64,000 nt of DNA from Engelhardtia mirabilis. GTDB lineage: Bacteria; Planctomycetota; UBA1135; GCA-002686595. Of this stretch, positions 51,337 through 60,956 are shown piece by piece. The DNA lies in assembly GCA_007751255.1 (NCBI GenBank), contig CP036296.1:3720001-3784000 (forward strand). The letters run 5' to 3'. Both the position numbers and the translations under genes were made by a program. The notes under the pieces are model-generated. The model was not told where the DNA came from and did no database searches. It saw nothing but the letters and a program-made list of their open reading frames with translations. Positions within the stretch are counted from its first letter, which is position 1, and each line of letters begins with the position of its first letter.

Positions 51337-52323
51337 TCAGCGTCCCTTGCGGTCCAGGCGGCGGATGCGCCACCACATGCGCGCCACGGTGCGCAGGGTG
51401 CGCGGGATGTCGCTGGCCTGCACGGTGGTGCGACCGGCCAGCCGCGGGTAGTGGCGCACGCCGACTTCGATCGAGCGATAGCCCAGACGCGCGGTCTGGG
51501 CCACCATCTCGGTGTCGATGAAGAAGTCGGTGCTCTCAAGGGCCATGGCCTGGACCACCGGCCTGCGGAAGACCTTGAAAGCGCAGTCGACGTCGCGCAC
51601 GCGCACGCCGAAGAGCACCCGCACCAGGCGGTTGTAGGTCCACGACAAGAGGCACCGCAGGACCGAGTCGTAGCGGTAGACGCGGAAGCCGAAGACCGCG
51701 TCGGCGCCGGCTTCGAGCATCTGCGCGATCACCCCGCCCAGCTCGCGCACGTCGAACTGCAGGTCGGAGTCGGTGTAGAACACCAGGTCACACTCGGCGG
51801 CCGCGAAGCCGTTGGCCAGGGCCGCGCCGTAGCCGAGGTTGGTCGGATGGTGGATCACCCGCACGCGCGGATGCCGGCTGGCGAGGCCGTCGGCGATGGC
51901 CCCGGTGTTGTCCTTGGAGCCGTCGTCGACGACCACGATCTCCCAGACGTCGAAGCACTCGGTCAGGTAGGCGGCGGTGCGCTCGACGGCCTCGGCCAGG
52001 CACTCCTGCTCGTTGTAGGCGGGCAGCACCACGGTGGTGCCCACGGTCACGCGATCGCCCGCGCCGGGGATCGGCACGTGCGGCGCGTCCCGCAGGTCGG
52101 AGGACGGCGGCCCGGCGGAGTGCGGCCCGGCGGAGTGCGGCCCGGCGGAGTGCGGCCCGGCGGAGTGCGGCCCGGCGGAGTGCGGCCCGGCGGAATGCGG
52201 TCCGGCGGAGTGCGGCCCGGCGGAGTGCGGCCCGGCGGAGTGCGGCCCGGCGGAATGCGGTCCGGCGGGCACACGCTGGGCGCCGTGCTGGTGATCGGGA
52301 GGGCTGGACTCGGCTGCGGACAT
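51337..52323 (-). CDS. family 2 glycosyltransferase with N-terminal AGPHS repeats
   Basis: 328 residues from the ATG at 52323. The first 85 residues are low complexity, including ten perfect AGPHS pentapeptides. The GT-A domain then follows: VVLPAYNEQECLAEAV, EIVVVDDGSKDNT, NLGYGAALANGF, the D-x-D motif in FYTDSDLQFD, and CAFKVFRRPVV. This is the dolichyl-phosphate mannose/glucose synthase-like branch, lacking C-terminal membrane helices. It likely transfers a sugar to polyprenyl phosphate for the downstream GT-C protein. The repeat tail is absent from ordinary relatives. Confidence 0.84.
   Translation of the reverse strand: MSAAESSPPDHQHGAQRVPAGPHSAGPHSAGPHSAGPHSAGPHSAGPHSAGPHSAGPHSAGPHSAGPHSAGPPSSDLRDAPHVPIPGAGDRVTVGTTVVLPAYNEQECLAEAVERTAAYLTECFDVWEIVVVDDGSKDNTGAIADGLASRHPRVRVIHHPTNLGYGAALANGFAAAECDLVFYTDSDLQFDVRELGGVIAQMLEAGADAVFGFRVYRYDSVLRCLLSWTYNRLVRVLFGVRVRDVDCAFKVFRRPVVQAMALESTDFFIDTEMVAQTARLGYRSIEVGVRHYPRLAGRTTVQASDIPRTLRTVARMWWRIRRLDRKGR
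52108..52267 (+). repeat. 15-bp tandem repeat in the glycosyltransferase gene
   Basis: Ten copies of a 15-bp unit (cggcccggcggagtg) plus a partial eleventh. Copies 6-7 and 10-11 share the same base changes (cggaatgcggtccgg), giving a four-unit higher-order period that points to recent segmental duplication. Read on the minus strand it encodes AGPHS pentapeptides in frame, so copy changes keep the gene open. Confidence 0.9.
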
Positions 52324-52450
52324 CAGGTGCCCGGTCGTGCGTTGCCGGGGCCGAAGCTTAGCGCGGAATCCTGGCCGATCCCGCGCCCCCGGTCGCCTTT
52401 CGGGCGGCCAGGGGCGTGCGCCGCCCGGCCCCCATGCGCATGCTCTCGCG

Positions 52451-53062
52451 GTGGCAACTCGATTCCGGACCGTGGTCGCGGCCTCGCACTTCGAGGACGA
52501 TCCGATCAAGGGCTCGCGCTTCATCGCGGACGTGATCCCAGCCGCCGAGCCCGACCGAGCGCTCGAGGCGATCGAGGGGGTGCGCGCGGTCCGGAGTGAC
52601 GCCCGCCACCACTGCTGGGCCTGGCGCCTGGATCCCGAGGGGCGCGAGGTGCGCAGCAACGACGACGGCGAGCCGGGCAACTCCGCCGGCGCCCCGATCC
52701 TGCGCCAGATCGAGGGCCACGACCTGTGTGGCCTGGTGGTCGTGGTGACGCGCTACTTCGGCGGGGTCAAGTTGGGCGTGGGCGGCCTGATCCGCGCCTA
52801 CGGCGGGGCCGCGGGCCGGGCGCTCGATCGGGCGCGGGTCGTCGAACGTGCGGTCCTGCGTCGCCTGTCGATCCGCTACCCCTACGAGGTCTCTGGCGCC
52901 GTGGAGGGCGCCCTGGCCCGCAACGGGGCAATCGCGCTGCGCTCGGAGTACGGAGCCGAGGTGGCCGCGGAGCTGAGCGTTCCGATCGATGCGGAGGCGG
53001 ACCTGCGGGCACAGCTGCGCGATGCGAGCGCGGGCCGCGTGCGGATCGCCCCGCTGGAATAG
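52451..53062 (+). CDS. YigZ/IMPACT family protein
   Basis: 203 residues, GTG start at 52451. UPF0029 N-terminal domain: FIADVIPAAEPDRALEAI, ARHHCWAWRL, SNDDGEPGNSAGAPIL, VVVTRYFGGVKLGVGGLIRAYG, the family signature. The C-terminal DUF1949-like ferredoxin fold is at about 130-200. Bacterial members are thought to help translation control or proline peptidase function, but the role is not firmly known. It lies 9 bp before the SGNH-like gene. Confidence 0.9.
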   Translation: MATRFRTVVAASHFEDDPIKGSRFIADVIPAAEPDRALEAIEGVRAVRSDARHHCWAWRLDPEGREVRSNDDGEPGNSAGAPILRQIEGHDLCGLVVVVTRYFGGVKLGVGGLIRAYGGAAGRALDRARVVERAVLRRLSIRYPYEVSGAVEGALARNGAIALRSEYGAEVAAELSVPIDAEADLRAQLRDASAGRVRIAPLE

Positions 53063-53071
53063 ACTGCGCCG

Positions 53072-54271
53072 ATGCCGCGCCTTCGCCGCCGATTGACCGC
53101 CCTCGGGGTCGTCCTGATCCTCGCCCTCGGGGCCGACCAGCTCGTCCGCGTGACCCTCCTGTCCACCGGGACCTTCCGCGGTCGGCGGGTGGCCCCCTAC
53201 GACCCGCCCCTCTTCCACGGCGCCCAGGTCGAAGCCCTCGAACGGGCCAAGGGCCTCTTGGACGGCAGCGTCGAGGATGTCGTTCCGATCGGCTTCGACC
53301 GCGACCTGGGCTGGGCGCCGCGCCCGGAGATGTCCCTGGGCATCGACGGCTACGACTGGGCCGGCTGCCGCGACGACGGGGTGCCGACGGCGCGGGAGAA
53401 GGACCCTGCGCGCACGCGAGTGGCGGCCTACGGCTGCTCCTTCACCCACGGCGACGGTGTCGGCGGGGCCGATGCCTGGCCAGCGGCGCTCGAGGCCCTG
53501 GAGCCGAGGTTCGAGATGCTGAACCTCGGGGTCGGCGGCTACGGACTAGACCAGGCCTGCCTGCGCCAGCTCGCCACGGCCGCTGACCTGGCGCCGGACG
53601 AGGTCTGGCTGGGGCTGCTGCCGGCGGCCTGTCTCCGGGTGACGACGCGCTTCCGGCCGATCGTGCGCCACTGGAGCTCGGCCCTGGCCTTCAAGCCGCG
53701 CTTCGTGCTCGCGGGTGACGGGACCCTGCGCACCCTGCCCAACCCGGCCCGGTCGCTCGAAGACGTCGTGGCCCTGTGCGAGGACCAGGAGCTGTTCCTG
53801 GAGCGCACCGAGGAGGGCGACCGTTGGATTGCGCGGGCGAGGCCGGCCTGGCTTCCGGCGGGGTCGCACCCGCTGCACTGGACAGCGGCGGGACGCTTGA
53901 TCCTGACGGCCTGGGAGAACGTCGGTCGAGCCCACGAGCGGCACCTGGGACCGCGCGGCGCGGAGGCGCACCGCCTGTTGGACGCCATCGTGATGCTCTC
54001 CAAGAACGACGCCGAGGGCCGCGGAGCGCGCTTTCGGTTCTTGATCCTCCCGGGCCCCACCGACCTCGAATACTTGGACCTCCACAGCGAGGGCTATTGG
54101 TCGACCCTGGTCGAGGACCTGCGGGCCCGGAACGTGGAGGTCCTGGACCTGACCGACGCCCTGCTGGCGGCGCGGGCGAGCGGGATCAACCTGTTCCTCG
54201 CCGACGGGCACTACACCGTGGCCGGCAACCGGGTGGTGGCCAAGGCACTGGCCGAAGCAACCGGCCCCTGA
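53072..54271 (+). CDS. secreted SGNH/GDSL-like hydrolase
   Basis: 399 residues. N-terminal signal anchor (LTALGVVLILALGADQLVRV). The first SGNH block is VAAYGCSFTHGDGVG, where Ser replaces the GDS serine one position on (G-C-S), and the last is NLFLADGHYTVAGNRVVA, supplying D-x-x-H. This resembles AlgX/SGNH acetyltransferase-like proteins that act on polysaccharides. A block III Asn is not obvious. It likely edits acyl groups on envelope sugars. Confidence 0.72.
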   Translation: MPRLRRRLTALGVVLILALGADQLVRVTLLSTGTFRGRRVAPYDPPLFHGAQVEALERAKGLLDGSVEDVVPIGFDRDLGWAPRPEMSLGIDGYDWAGCRDDGVPTAREKDPARTRVAAYGCSFTHGDGVGGADAWPAALEALEPRFEMLNLGVGGYGLDQACLRQLATAADLAPDEVWLGLLPAACLRVTTRFRPIVRHWSSALAFKPRFVLAGDGTLRTLPNPARSLEDVVALCEDQELFLERTEEGDRWIARARPAWLPAGSHPLHWTAAGRLILTAWENVGRAHERHLGPRGAEAHRLLDAIVMLSKNDAEGRGARFRFLILPGPTDLEYLDLHSEGYWSTLVEDLRARNVEVLDLTDALLAARASGINLFLADGHYTVAGNRVVAKALAEATGP

Positions 54272-54341
54272 CGGGCAGAAGCTCCAGGAGGAGCGTCGGG
54301 CCCGGCCGCAATGCCGGTAGCCTGTTGGCGCGCTGCGCCCA

Positions 54342-55454
54342 ATGCCCCTGTTCCGACGCAAGTTCACCCCCGCCGGCGCGTCGCCCGGTGTGATCGCCGA
54401 CCGCGACGTCGACACCGACCCGTCGACCTTCGCCGTCGCCATCTACAACGAACAGTCGCTGGTCGACCGCGAGTTCGGCAGCTGGGATCCCGGCGCACTG
54501 TCGGATCGGGCCGGACGGGTGGCCTGGGTCGACGTGCGCGGCCTGCGCGACGTGGACGCGATCCACTCGATCGGGGAGCAGCTCGGCATGCACCCCCTCG
54601 CCGTCTCGGACGTGATCAACGTCGGCCAGCGGCCCAAGGTCGACCCCTACGAGGGCTCCCTGTTCATCGTCGTGCGCTCGATTGCGACCGACGACGAGGG
54701 CGAGCTGGCCTGGGAGCAGGTCGGCATCGCCCTCAACAAGGACACGGTCGCCACCTTCCAGGAAGCGCCGGTGGACTGCCTCCAGCCGGTGCGCGATCGA
54801 CTGCGGGCCGGCCGCCAGAAGTTGCGCGCGAGTGGCAGCGACTACTTGGCTTGCATGGTGATCGACACGGTCGTCGACAACTACTTCCCGGTCCTGGCCA
54901 AGTACGGCGAGCGCCTGGAGGAGATGGAGGACCGGGTCCTGGGCGGAGACGACGGGACCGAGGTCTCCGAGCTCTACGAGCTGCGCCGCGACCTGACGTC
55001 GATGCACCATTCGATCTGGCCCCTGCGGGACGCCCTGAGCCAGTTGATTCGCGACCCCGACAGCCCGATCAGCGACGAGACGCGGCCCTACCTGCGGGAC
55101 ACCGCCGACCACGCCCATCAGGTGCTGGAAGTTCTGGACAGCTTCCGCGACCACGCCAAGGGCCTGGTCGAACTGCACCTCGCCATCGTCGGCCAACGCA
55201 CCAACGAGGTCATGCGCACCTTGACCATCGTCGCGACGATCTTCATCCCCCTGACCTTCCTGTCGGGGGTCTACGGGATGAACTTCGACCGCAGCTCGGC
55301 CCTGAACCAGCCCGAGCTCGGGTGGCGCTACGGCTACGTGGCCTTCTGGATCGTGTCGGCCGCGCTGACCGCGATCCTGCTCGCCATCTTCTTCCGCATC
55401 GGCTGGCTCGGTAGTGCGCGCGAGCCCGGCAAGCCATCCGCTCCACGTTCCTAG
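54342..55454 (+). CDS. corA: CorA-type magnesium/cobalt transporter
   Basis: 370 residues. A long soluble N-terminal domain (VAWVDVRGL, VGQRPKVDPYEGSLFIVVR) ends in a stalk helix, followed by two transmembrane helices at the C-terminus. The pore signature YGMNF is present between them (GVYGMNFD). Typical CorA length and architecture; homopentameric magnesium uptake is expected. The ATG at 54342 follows the SGNH gene by 70 bp. Confidence 0.92.
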   Translation: MPLFRRKFTPAGASPGVIADRDVDTDPSTFAVAIYNEQSLVDREFGSWDPGALSDRAGRVAWVDVRGLRDVDAIHSIGEQLGMHPLAVSDVINVGQRPKVDPYEGSLFIVVRSIATDDEGELAWEQVGIALNKDTVATFQEAPVDCLQPVRDRLRAGRQKLRASGSDYLACMVIDTVVDNYFPVLAKYGERLEEMEDRVLGGDDGTEVSELYELRRDLTSMHHSIWPLRDALSQLIRDPDSPISDETRPYLRDTADHAHQVLEVLDSFRDHAKGLVELHLAIVGQRTNEVMRTLTIVATIFIPLTFLSGVYGMNFDRSSALNQPELGWRYGYVAFWIVSAALTAILLAIFFRIGWLGSAREPGKPSAPRS

Positions 55455-55501
55455 AGTCCGCACCGGACCCGTCTCACCGGACCCGTCTCACCGGCCCCCA
55501 C

Positions 55502-58500
55502 GTGTACGCCCAAATCGTCCTGATCCTGGCCCTCCTCTTGGGCGCGCCCGCGCCGCAGGAGATCGACCTTTCAACGGCTTCGATCGACGCTCGGCTGGAG
55601 CAACTCGCCGAAGTAGAAGGCGCTGACGCCGAGGTCGAGCGGGAAGCGCTGCAGGCAGCGAAGGCATTCCTGGCACGCGCCATCGCGGCGCGGGAGTCCG
55701 CCGTGCGCTATCGGCAGGACGTGCAGGAGGCGCCCTCCCGCGCCGCCGCCCTGCGCGAGCGACTGGACGGACCGCCGGCGGTGGTCTCGACCGAGGAGCC
55801 GGCCGACCCGAACCTGGGCCAGTCCGAGCAGGCCCTGGCCCAGGCCCAAGCCCAGCTCGCCGCGGCGCGGGAATCCCTGGCCGAGCTCGATCGTCGGGCG
55901 AGCGCGAATCAGCAGCGCACGGCGGCCATGCCCGACGAGCTGGCACGGCTACAGCAGCAGATCGCGACTGCGCAGGAGCTCTTGATCGAGCCCCCGGTCA
56001 ACGACATCGACCGGGCCCGACAGGTTCAAGCGTCGGCCGAGATCGAAGCCCTGAAGGCGGAGGTCAACGCCGTCGAGGCCGAGCGCGAGGCCATCGACCA
56101 GTCGCGCGAGCTCGCGCCGTTGCGCCGCGAGGACGCCAACCGCCAGGCCGCCGCGGCCGAGCGCGCCGCCGATTTCTGGCAGGGCAAGGTCGAAGCGCTG
56201 CGCCGCGCCGAGGCCGAGGCGGCGGCGAGTGAGGCCCAGAACCAACAGGTCGAGGCCGTCGCCAAGTACGAGGGCCTGGAGGACGTCACCAACCGCAACT
56301 CGGAGCTGGCCGACCTGCGCTCGGGCACCAACGGCCTGCCCGTGCGGATCAAGCGGCGGCTCGCGGAGCTCGACCAGACCCGCGCGGACCGTACCGAGGT
56401 CGCGCGGCGCTTCAGCTCGGCCAAGCGCAGGATCGACGCCGGGGGTGTCGACCAGGGCATGGGGAGCCGCCTTCAGCGCGACCTGGCCGACCTACCCACT
56501 CGGGCCGAGCTGCGTCAATCGCGCCGCGACATCGCCGAGCGCCTGTCGGAGGTCCAGCTGCTGCTGCTCGCCGAAGAGGAGGAGCGAGCAACCTTGGGCG
56601 ACCCGAGCGTCGCGGCGGCGAACCTGATCCGCGAGCTCGATCCCGCCGAGACGGATGTCGAGCTGCAGACCCTGGTGGCCGACCTGTTCGAGACCCGCCG
56701 CAAGCTGCAGGACAGCGTGGTCGACGAGGCCAACCAACTCCTGGCGATCCTCTATGACCTCAAGGTCGCCCAGACCCTGCTCGAGTCGGTGGTCGCCGAA
56801 TACCGCGTCTTCATCCACGAGAACATCCTCTGGATCCGCAGCACGGACCTGAATCCGCTGCCGGCCCTGCTCGAGGCGCCGGTGCACAGCATCGAGCTGA
56901 CGGCGCGCCTCGCCGAACTGGTCACGCAAGTGATGACCCCCGGGCACCTGGGCGGGCGCGCGTCGCCGTTCCTACTCCTGTTCTGCCTGGTGCTCATCCT
57001 CGCGGCCTTGCGGCGACGCCTGCGTCGACGTTTGGACGAGCTGGCGGAGCGGGTGCGGTCCTATCGCACCGACAGCTTCCAGGCCACCGCCCGAGCCCTG
57101 GTCGTGACGACCCTCGCGGCCCTGCCGATCCCGCTCTTGCTGTGGTCCGCCGGCTGGACCTTCAGCGGCTCGGCCGACGAGTTCACCGTGGCCCTGGGCC
57201 GTGGCCTGCGCGAGGTCGCCTCGATCCTGATGGCGCTCGAGTTCATCCGCCAGCTGGCCAAGTCGCGCGGCCTGGGGGAAGTCCACTTTCGCTGGTCGAG
57301 CGAAGCGATGCGGGAGGTGCGCAGGGAGCTGCGCTGGTTCCGCCCGCTGATCGTGCCGGTGGCCCTCGTCGCCCTGACCCTCTCCTCGCAGACCGCCGAC
57401 GGCTGGAACGACTCCCTGGGCCGCATCGCCTTCGTAGTCTCGATGGGCATCCTCGCGGGGCTGTTGCACCGCGTGCTCGGGACCCACGGACTGCTGGCCC
57501 TGGACGCGGACGCGGAGGTGCGCTCCCTGATCGCCCGCTCGCGGCAGGTCTGGCATCTGGTGGCGGTGGCCCTGCCGTTGGTGCTGATCGTCCTCGCCCT
57601 GACCGGCTACTACTACACCGCGACCCAGTTCGAGCTGCGGCTGCGCTACTCCCTGGCGCTCGCCCTCGGGCTTGGACTGATCCAGGTCCTGGCCCTGCGC
57701 TGGCTGTTCGTGGCTCGGCGCCGGCTAGCGATCGAGCAGGCCCGCGACCGTGCGCGGGCCCGCGCCGCGGAGTCCTCCGACGACAGTGACGCTGGCACCG
57801 AGTCCGGCTCCACCCCAGGGATCGACGAGTCCGCGATCGACATTCCGTCGCTCGACGCCCAGACCCGACAGCTCTTCCGGAGCGGCATCACGCTCAGCGC
57901 GCTGGTCGGCGCCTATCTGATCTGGGCCAGCGCCCTACCCGCGTTGCGCGGACTCGATCGCGTCCAACTGCTGCCGCGGCCAGCGATCCTCGACGCCCAG
58001 GAGCAGGCCCTCTCCGCGTTGACCGACCCGACCCAGCAGAACCTGGGCGCGGTCGCGCCCGGCGGCGACTCGAAGAGCAGGGGCACCGGCAGCGGTGATG
58101 GAAGTGGCTACGGCGGTGGCGGTGGCGGTGGCGGTGGTAACGGCGATGACCCGTCGCAGCTCGACCTGAGCTCGAGCCCCGTGCCGGGAATGGGAGCGCT
58201 CTCGGCCCCGTCGGGTTCCGAATCGCAATCCGTGGTCAGCGGAATCCCGACACGTCTGACCCTCGCCGACGTGATGATCGCCCTGCTGTTGGTCGCCTTG
58301 ACGACCATCGGGGCCCGCAACCTGCCAGGCCTGCTCGAGATCGCCCTGCTCCAGCGACTACCCCTCGATGCGGGAGCGCGCTATGCGATCACGACCATCG
58401 TCCAGTACCTGATCGTCGTGGCCGGGATCAGCGCGATCTCCACGGCGTTGGGCATCGGTTGGGAGAAGATCCAGTGGATGGCGGCGGCGCTGACCTTCGG

Positions 58501-59113
58501 CTTGGCCTTCGGACTGCAGGAAATCTTCGCCAACTTCGTCTCGGGCCTGATCATCTTGATCGAGCGTCCGGTACGGGTCGGGGACATCGTCACCGTGGGC
58601 TCGACCGAGGGACGAATCACCAAGCTGCGGATGCGCGCGACGACCATCCAGGACTGGGACCGCCGGGAGTTCCTGGTTCCGAACAAGGAGTTCATCACCG
58701 GCAGCGTGATCAACTGGACCCTCACCGATCCGGTCACGCGCGTGGTGGTGCCGGTGGGTATCGCCTACGGTTCCGACGTGGGCAAGGCCCGCACGCTCCT
58801 GGTCGAGGCGGCGAAGAGCAACAAGTTCGTGCTCGACGATCCCTTGCCGCGGGCCGTCTTCCGGCGCTTCGGCGACAGCACGCTCGACTTCGAGCTGCGC
58901 GTCTTCATGGCCAACCGCGACCTGTGGCCGCAGTTGATCGACTCGCTCCACTCCCAGATCGACGAGTCGTTTCGCAAGGCCAAGATCGAGATCGCCTTCC
59001 CCCAACGGGACCTGCACCTGCGGTCGGTCTCGCGCGAGGCGGCGGAAGTGCTGGACGAGGGCCGACGCGACCCAGACTCTGGGAAGAAGGCCGAGCCGGG
59101 CGCGAAGCCGTAA
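55502..59113 (+). CDS. large MscS/MscK-like mechanosensitive channel
   Basis: 1203 residues, GTG start with a signal peptide (IVLILALLLGAPAPQ). The N-terminal 450 residues are an extracytoplasmic coiled-coil region (AQAQLAAARESLAELDRR and similar), as in MscK. About eleven membrane helices follow from about 485. A glycine-rich linker (about 865-880) precedes the channel core: the pore helix has MAAALTFGLAFGLQEIFANFVSGLIIL, then the beta domain VRVGDIVTVGSTEGRITKLRMRATTI and the alpha/beta cage ending in IEIAFPQRDLHLRS. It protects cells from hypo-osmotic shock. A strong hairpin follows the gene. Confidence 0.9.
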   Translation: MYAQIVLILALLLGAPAPQEIDLSTASIDARLEQLAEVEGADAEVEREALQAAKAFLARAIAARESAVRYRQDVQEAPSRAAALRERLDGPPAVVSTEEPADPNLGQSEQALAQAQAQLAAARESLAELDRRASANQQRTAAMPDELARLQQQIATAQELLIEPPVNDIDRARQVQASAEIEALKAEVNAVEAEREAIDQSRELAPLRREDANRQAAAAERAADFWQGKVEALRRAEAEAAASEAQNQQVEAVAKYEGLEDVTNRNSELADLRSGTNGLPVRIKRRLAELDQTRADRTEVARRFSSAKRRIDAGGVDQGMGSRLQRDLADLPTRAELRQSRRDIAERLSEVQLLLLAEEEERATLGDPSVAAANLIRELDPAETDVELQTLVADLFETRRKLQDSVVDEANQLLAILYDLKVAQTLLESVVAEYRVFIHENILWIRSTDLNPLPALLEAPVHSIELTARLAELVTQVMTPGHLGGRASPFLLLFCLVLILAALRRRLRRRLDELAERVRSYRTDSFQATARALVVTTLAALPIPLLLWSAGWTFSGSADEFTVALGRGLREVASILMALEFIRQLAKSRGLGEVHFRWSSEAMREVRRELRWFRPLIVPVALVALTLSSQTADGWNDSLGRIAFVVSMGILAGLLHRVLGTHGLLALDADAEVRSLIARSRQVWHLVAVALPLVLIVLALTGYYYTATQFELRLRYSLALALGLGLIQVLALRWLFVARRRLAIEQARDRARARAAESSDDSDAGTESGSTPGIDESAIDIPSLDAQTRQLFRSGITLSALVGAYLIWASALPALRGLDRVQLLPRPAILDAQEQALSALTDPTQQNLGAVAPGGDSKSRGTGSGDGSGYGGGGGGGGGNGDDPSQLDLSSSPVPGMGALSAPSGSESQSVVSGIPTRLTLADVMIALLLVALTTIGARNLPGLLEIALLQRLPLDAGARYAITTIVQYLIVVAGISAISTALGIGWEKIQWMAAALTFGLAFGLQEIFANFVSGLIILIERPVRVGDIVTVGSTEGRITKLRMRATTIQDWDRREFLVPNKEFITGSVINWTLTDPVTRVVVPVGIAYGSDVGKARTLLVEAAKSNKFVLDDPLPRAVFRRFGDSTLDFELRVFMANRDLWPQLIDSLHSQIDESFRKAKIEIAFPQRDLHLRSVSREAAEVLDEGRRDPDSGKKAEPGAKP

Positions 59114-59131
59114 ACGAAGGACTGAAACGAG

Positions 59132-59171
59132 CCGCGGCGACCCGCCCCCTCGCAGGGTCGGGTCGCCGCGG
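59132..59171. terminator. 13-bp hairpin terminator
   Basis: A perfect stem (59132-59144 with 59159-59171) and a 14-nt loop, 18 bp after the MscS stop and 35 bp from the stop of the convergent gene at 59207. It probably serves both genes. No strong T tract. Confidence 0.72.
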
Positions 59172-59206
59172 TTGTCGAGTCAGGGCGGACGCGCCGCCCC
59201 ATGCAC

Positions 59207-60742
59207 TCAGACCCCGCCGGGACAGTCGGTGTCGAGGTCCAGGTTGAAGTCGCCGGTCAGCTTGCCCTGGGGGTACTGGGGGCCGGCGCTCGGCTGGGCC
59301 AGCACTTCTACGGTCAACCATCCGGAGCCGCCGTACTCCGTGTGCTTGCCGCTCGCTCCGAAACCCACCTGGAAGGCGGGGCCCATTCGAGTCAACTTGA
59401 CGAGGCCGCCGGCGTTGTCGCCGAGCCCCGTCATCACACCGTCGGTGACCAGGTAGTAGTGCCAGAGGTCAGTGTCGATCGAACCGCCGTTCTGCTGGTA
59501 GGCGCCGGAGGGCAGCTCCAGCTTGGGACTGGTCGCCGGCGGGTAGGTCTGGCTACCGGGGTTCACGCGGACCGACAAGGTCACGTCGATGTCCCACTTG
59601 CGCGTGGGAATCTGAACGTCCGCCACGACCCCTCGCAGGGTCGCCGTTCCGTCGGCGTGCTCGACGAACTGCCCGCCTTCGACGAAGACCATGTCCTGAC
59701 CGATCTGCGGGATCGCCAGGGCGTGGTTGCCCGCCGAGTCCGGGCAGGCCGCGCAGTCGCGATCGATGTCGAAGTTGAAGTCGCCCTTGCTGTCGGGTTC
59801 GAGCTTCTTGCCCGTGGTCGGCTTGGACAGGACCTTGATGTCCAGCCAGCCCGATGCGCCGTACTGGATGTTCTTCCCGCTGGCTCCGTACCCGACCTGG
59901 AAGGCGGGGCCCATGCGGTCGACTTGAATCACGCCACCTTCGAGGTCACCGCGACCGGTCAGGATTCCCGTCGTGTTGGAGTAGTAGTGCCAGCCGGCAG
60001 GATTGACTGGCCCGCCCTGGGAGTCGTAGGCCAGGGGGTCGAGCTCGAGCTTGGGGCTGTTCAGGGGCGGGTAGAGCACATCGCCCGGCGACACCCGTCC
60101 GGTCAGAAGCAGATCGACCTCGAAGCGCAGCTCCGGCTTGGCCTTGCTGGCGACTTCACCGGTCACGATCGCAGTGCCGTCGGCGCGCTCGAAGAAGTCA
60201 CCGCCGGCCACGAAGACGAAGTCCTTGGCCACGCCGGGCAGCCACAAGGCGTGGTCGTAGGTGCTCTGGCCGAAGTTGTCCGCCTCGGCTCCGTCGACAC
60301 AGACGCCGCAGTCGCCGCCGGCGAAGGACAGCACCTCGACGTTGCTCGGGGGACGGAAGGCACCCTGGCCCGGGTCGATCGTCACGGCCTGGAGCAGGCA
60401 GGGAACCTCGAGCAGTGGGCTGTTGCAGTCGATCGAGCAAGTGAGCTGGACCAGACCGGTCTGGGGCAGCGCGCCGGCCGGCAGGATTGCCAAGCCAGCG
60501 TCCAGGGCCAGCCCGAGTGTGCCGAGCCCCGGGATGAAGGGGTTGCCCGCAGTCGAGTTGACCAGCAGGAAGGCGAGGTCTCCGGGCGTGCCCGAGAGGT
60601 CCAGGACGAGGGCGTCCCCCGGCTCGTAGAGGGCCTTGCTGAGGGAGAGGGTCGGCGCGGGACCGATCTGCGCGGTCGCCGAGCCCGCCAGGGCGCAGGC
60701 TGCCAGCGCGGTTGCGTGCAAGCTCGAGTGTTTCATGGTCAT
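59207..60742 (-). CDS. secreted protein with duplicated beta domain
   Basis: 511 residues from the ATG at 60742 (a second ATG two codons later is equally likely). Signal peptide LHATALAACALAGSATAQ. Residues about 20-120 form an N-terminal domain seen in other secreted proteins of this genome. Two tandem copies of a domain of about 160 residues follow, each ending with R-M-G-P-A-F-Q-V-G-[FY]-G-A-S-G-K and S-G-W-L, the style of planctomycete choice-of-anchor proteins. No catalytic motif. Confidence 0.68.
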   Translation of the reverse strand: MTMKHSSLHATALAACALAGSATAQIGPAPTLSLSKALYEPGDALVLDLSGTPGDLAFLLVNSTAGNPFIPGLGTLGLALDAGLAILPAGALPQTGLVQLTCSIDCNSPLLEVPCLLQAVTIDPGQGAFRPPSNVEVLSFAGGDCGVCVDGAEADNFGQSTYDHALWLPGVAKDFVFVAGGDFFERADGTAIVTGEVASKAKPELRFEVDLLLTGRVSPGDVLYPPLNSPKLELDPLAYDSQGGPVNPAGWHYYSNTTGILTGRGDLEGGVIQVDRMGPAFQVGYGASGKNIQYGASGWLDIKVLSKPTTGKKLEPDSKGDFNFDIDRDCAACPDSAGNHALAIPQIGQDMVFVEGGQFVEHADGTATLRGVVADVQIPTRKWDIDVTLSVRVNPGSQTYPPATSPKLELPSGAYQQNGGSIDTDLWHYYLVTDGVMTGLGDNAGGLVKLTRMGPAFQVGFGASGKHTEYGGSGWLTVEVLAQPSAGPQYPQGKLTGDFNLDLDTDCPGGV

Positions 60743-60956
60743 GGTGCGAGTGGACGGCCGAGCGTCGGTCGTTCTGAGGCCTGATCGGAGTTGGGGCTGC
60801 GCTCGGGTGCTGCCCCGAGGCGCAGGCTCACCCAAGTAGTTACCCCGCTCTCGGAGCCCACGACGGGTTGCAACCCCGGTCCTCGTTGCGTGGGCATGGA
60901 CGCCGCGCACCTCGACTGCGAACATCTTTCCCAGCCCCCTACCGAGACCCACTCCC

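Noticed and set aside
52108-52267. CRISPR-like array.
   Set aside because: The 15-bp units are contiguous without spacers and encode in-frame pentapeptides.
55466-55498. Tandem 15-bp repeat (accggacccgtctc) before the MscS gene.
   Set aside because: Only two copies; probably slippage in the leader without evident function.
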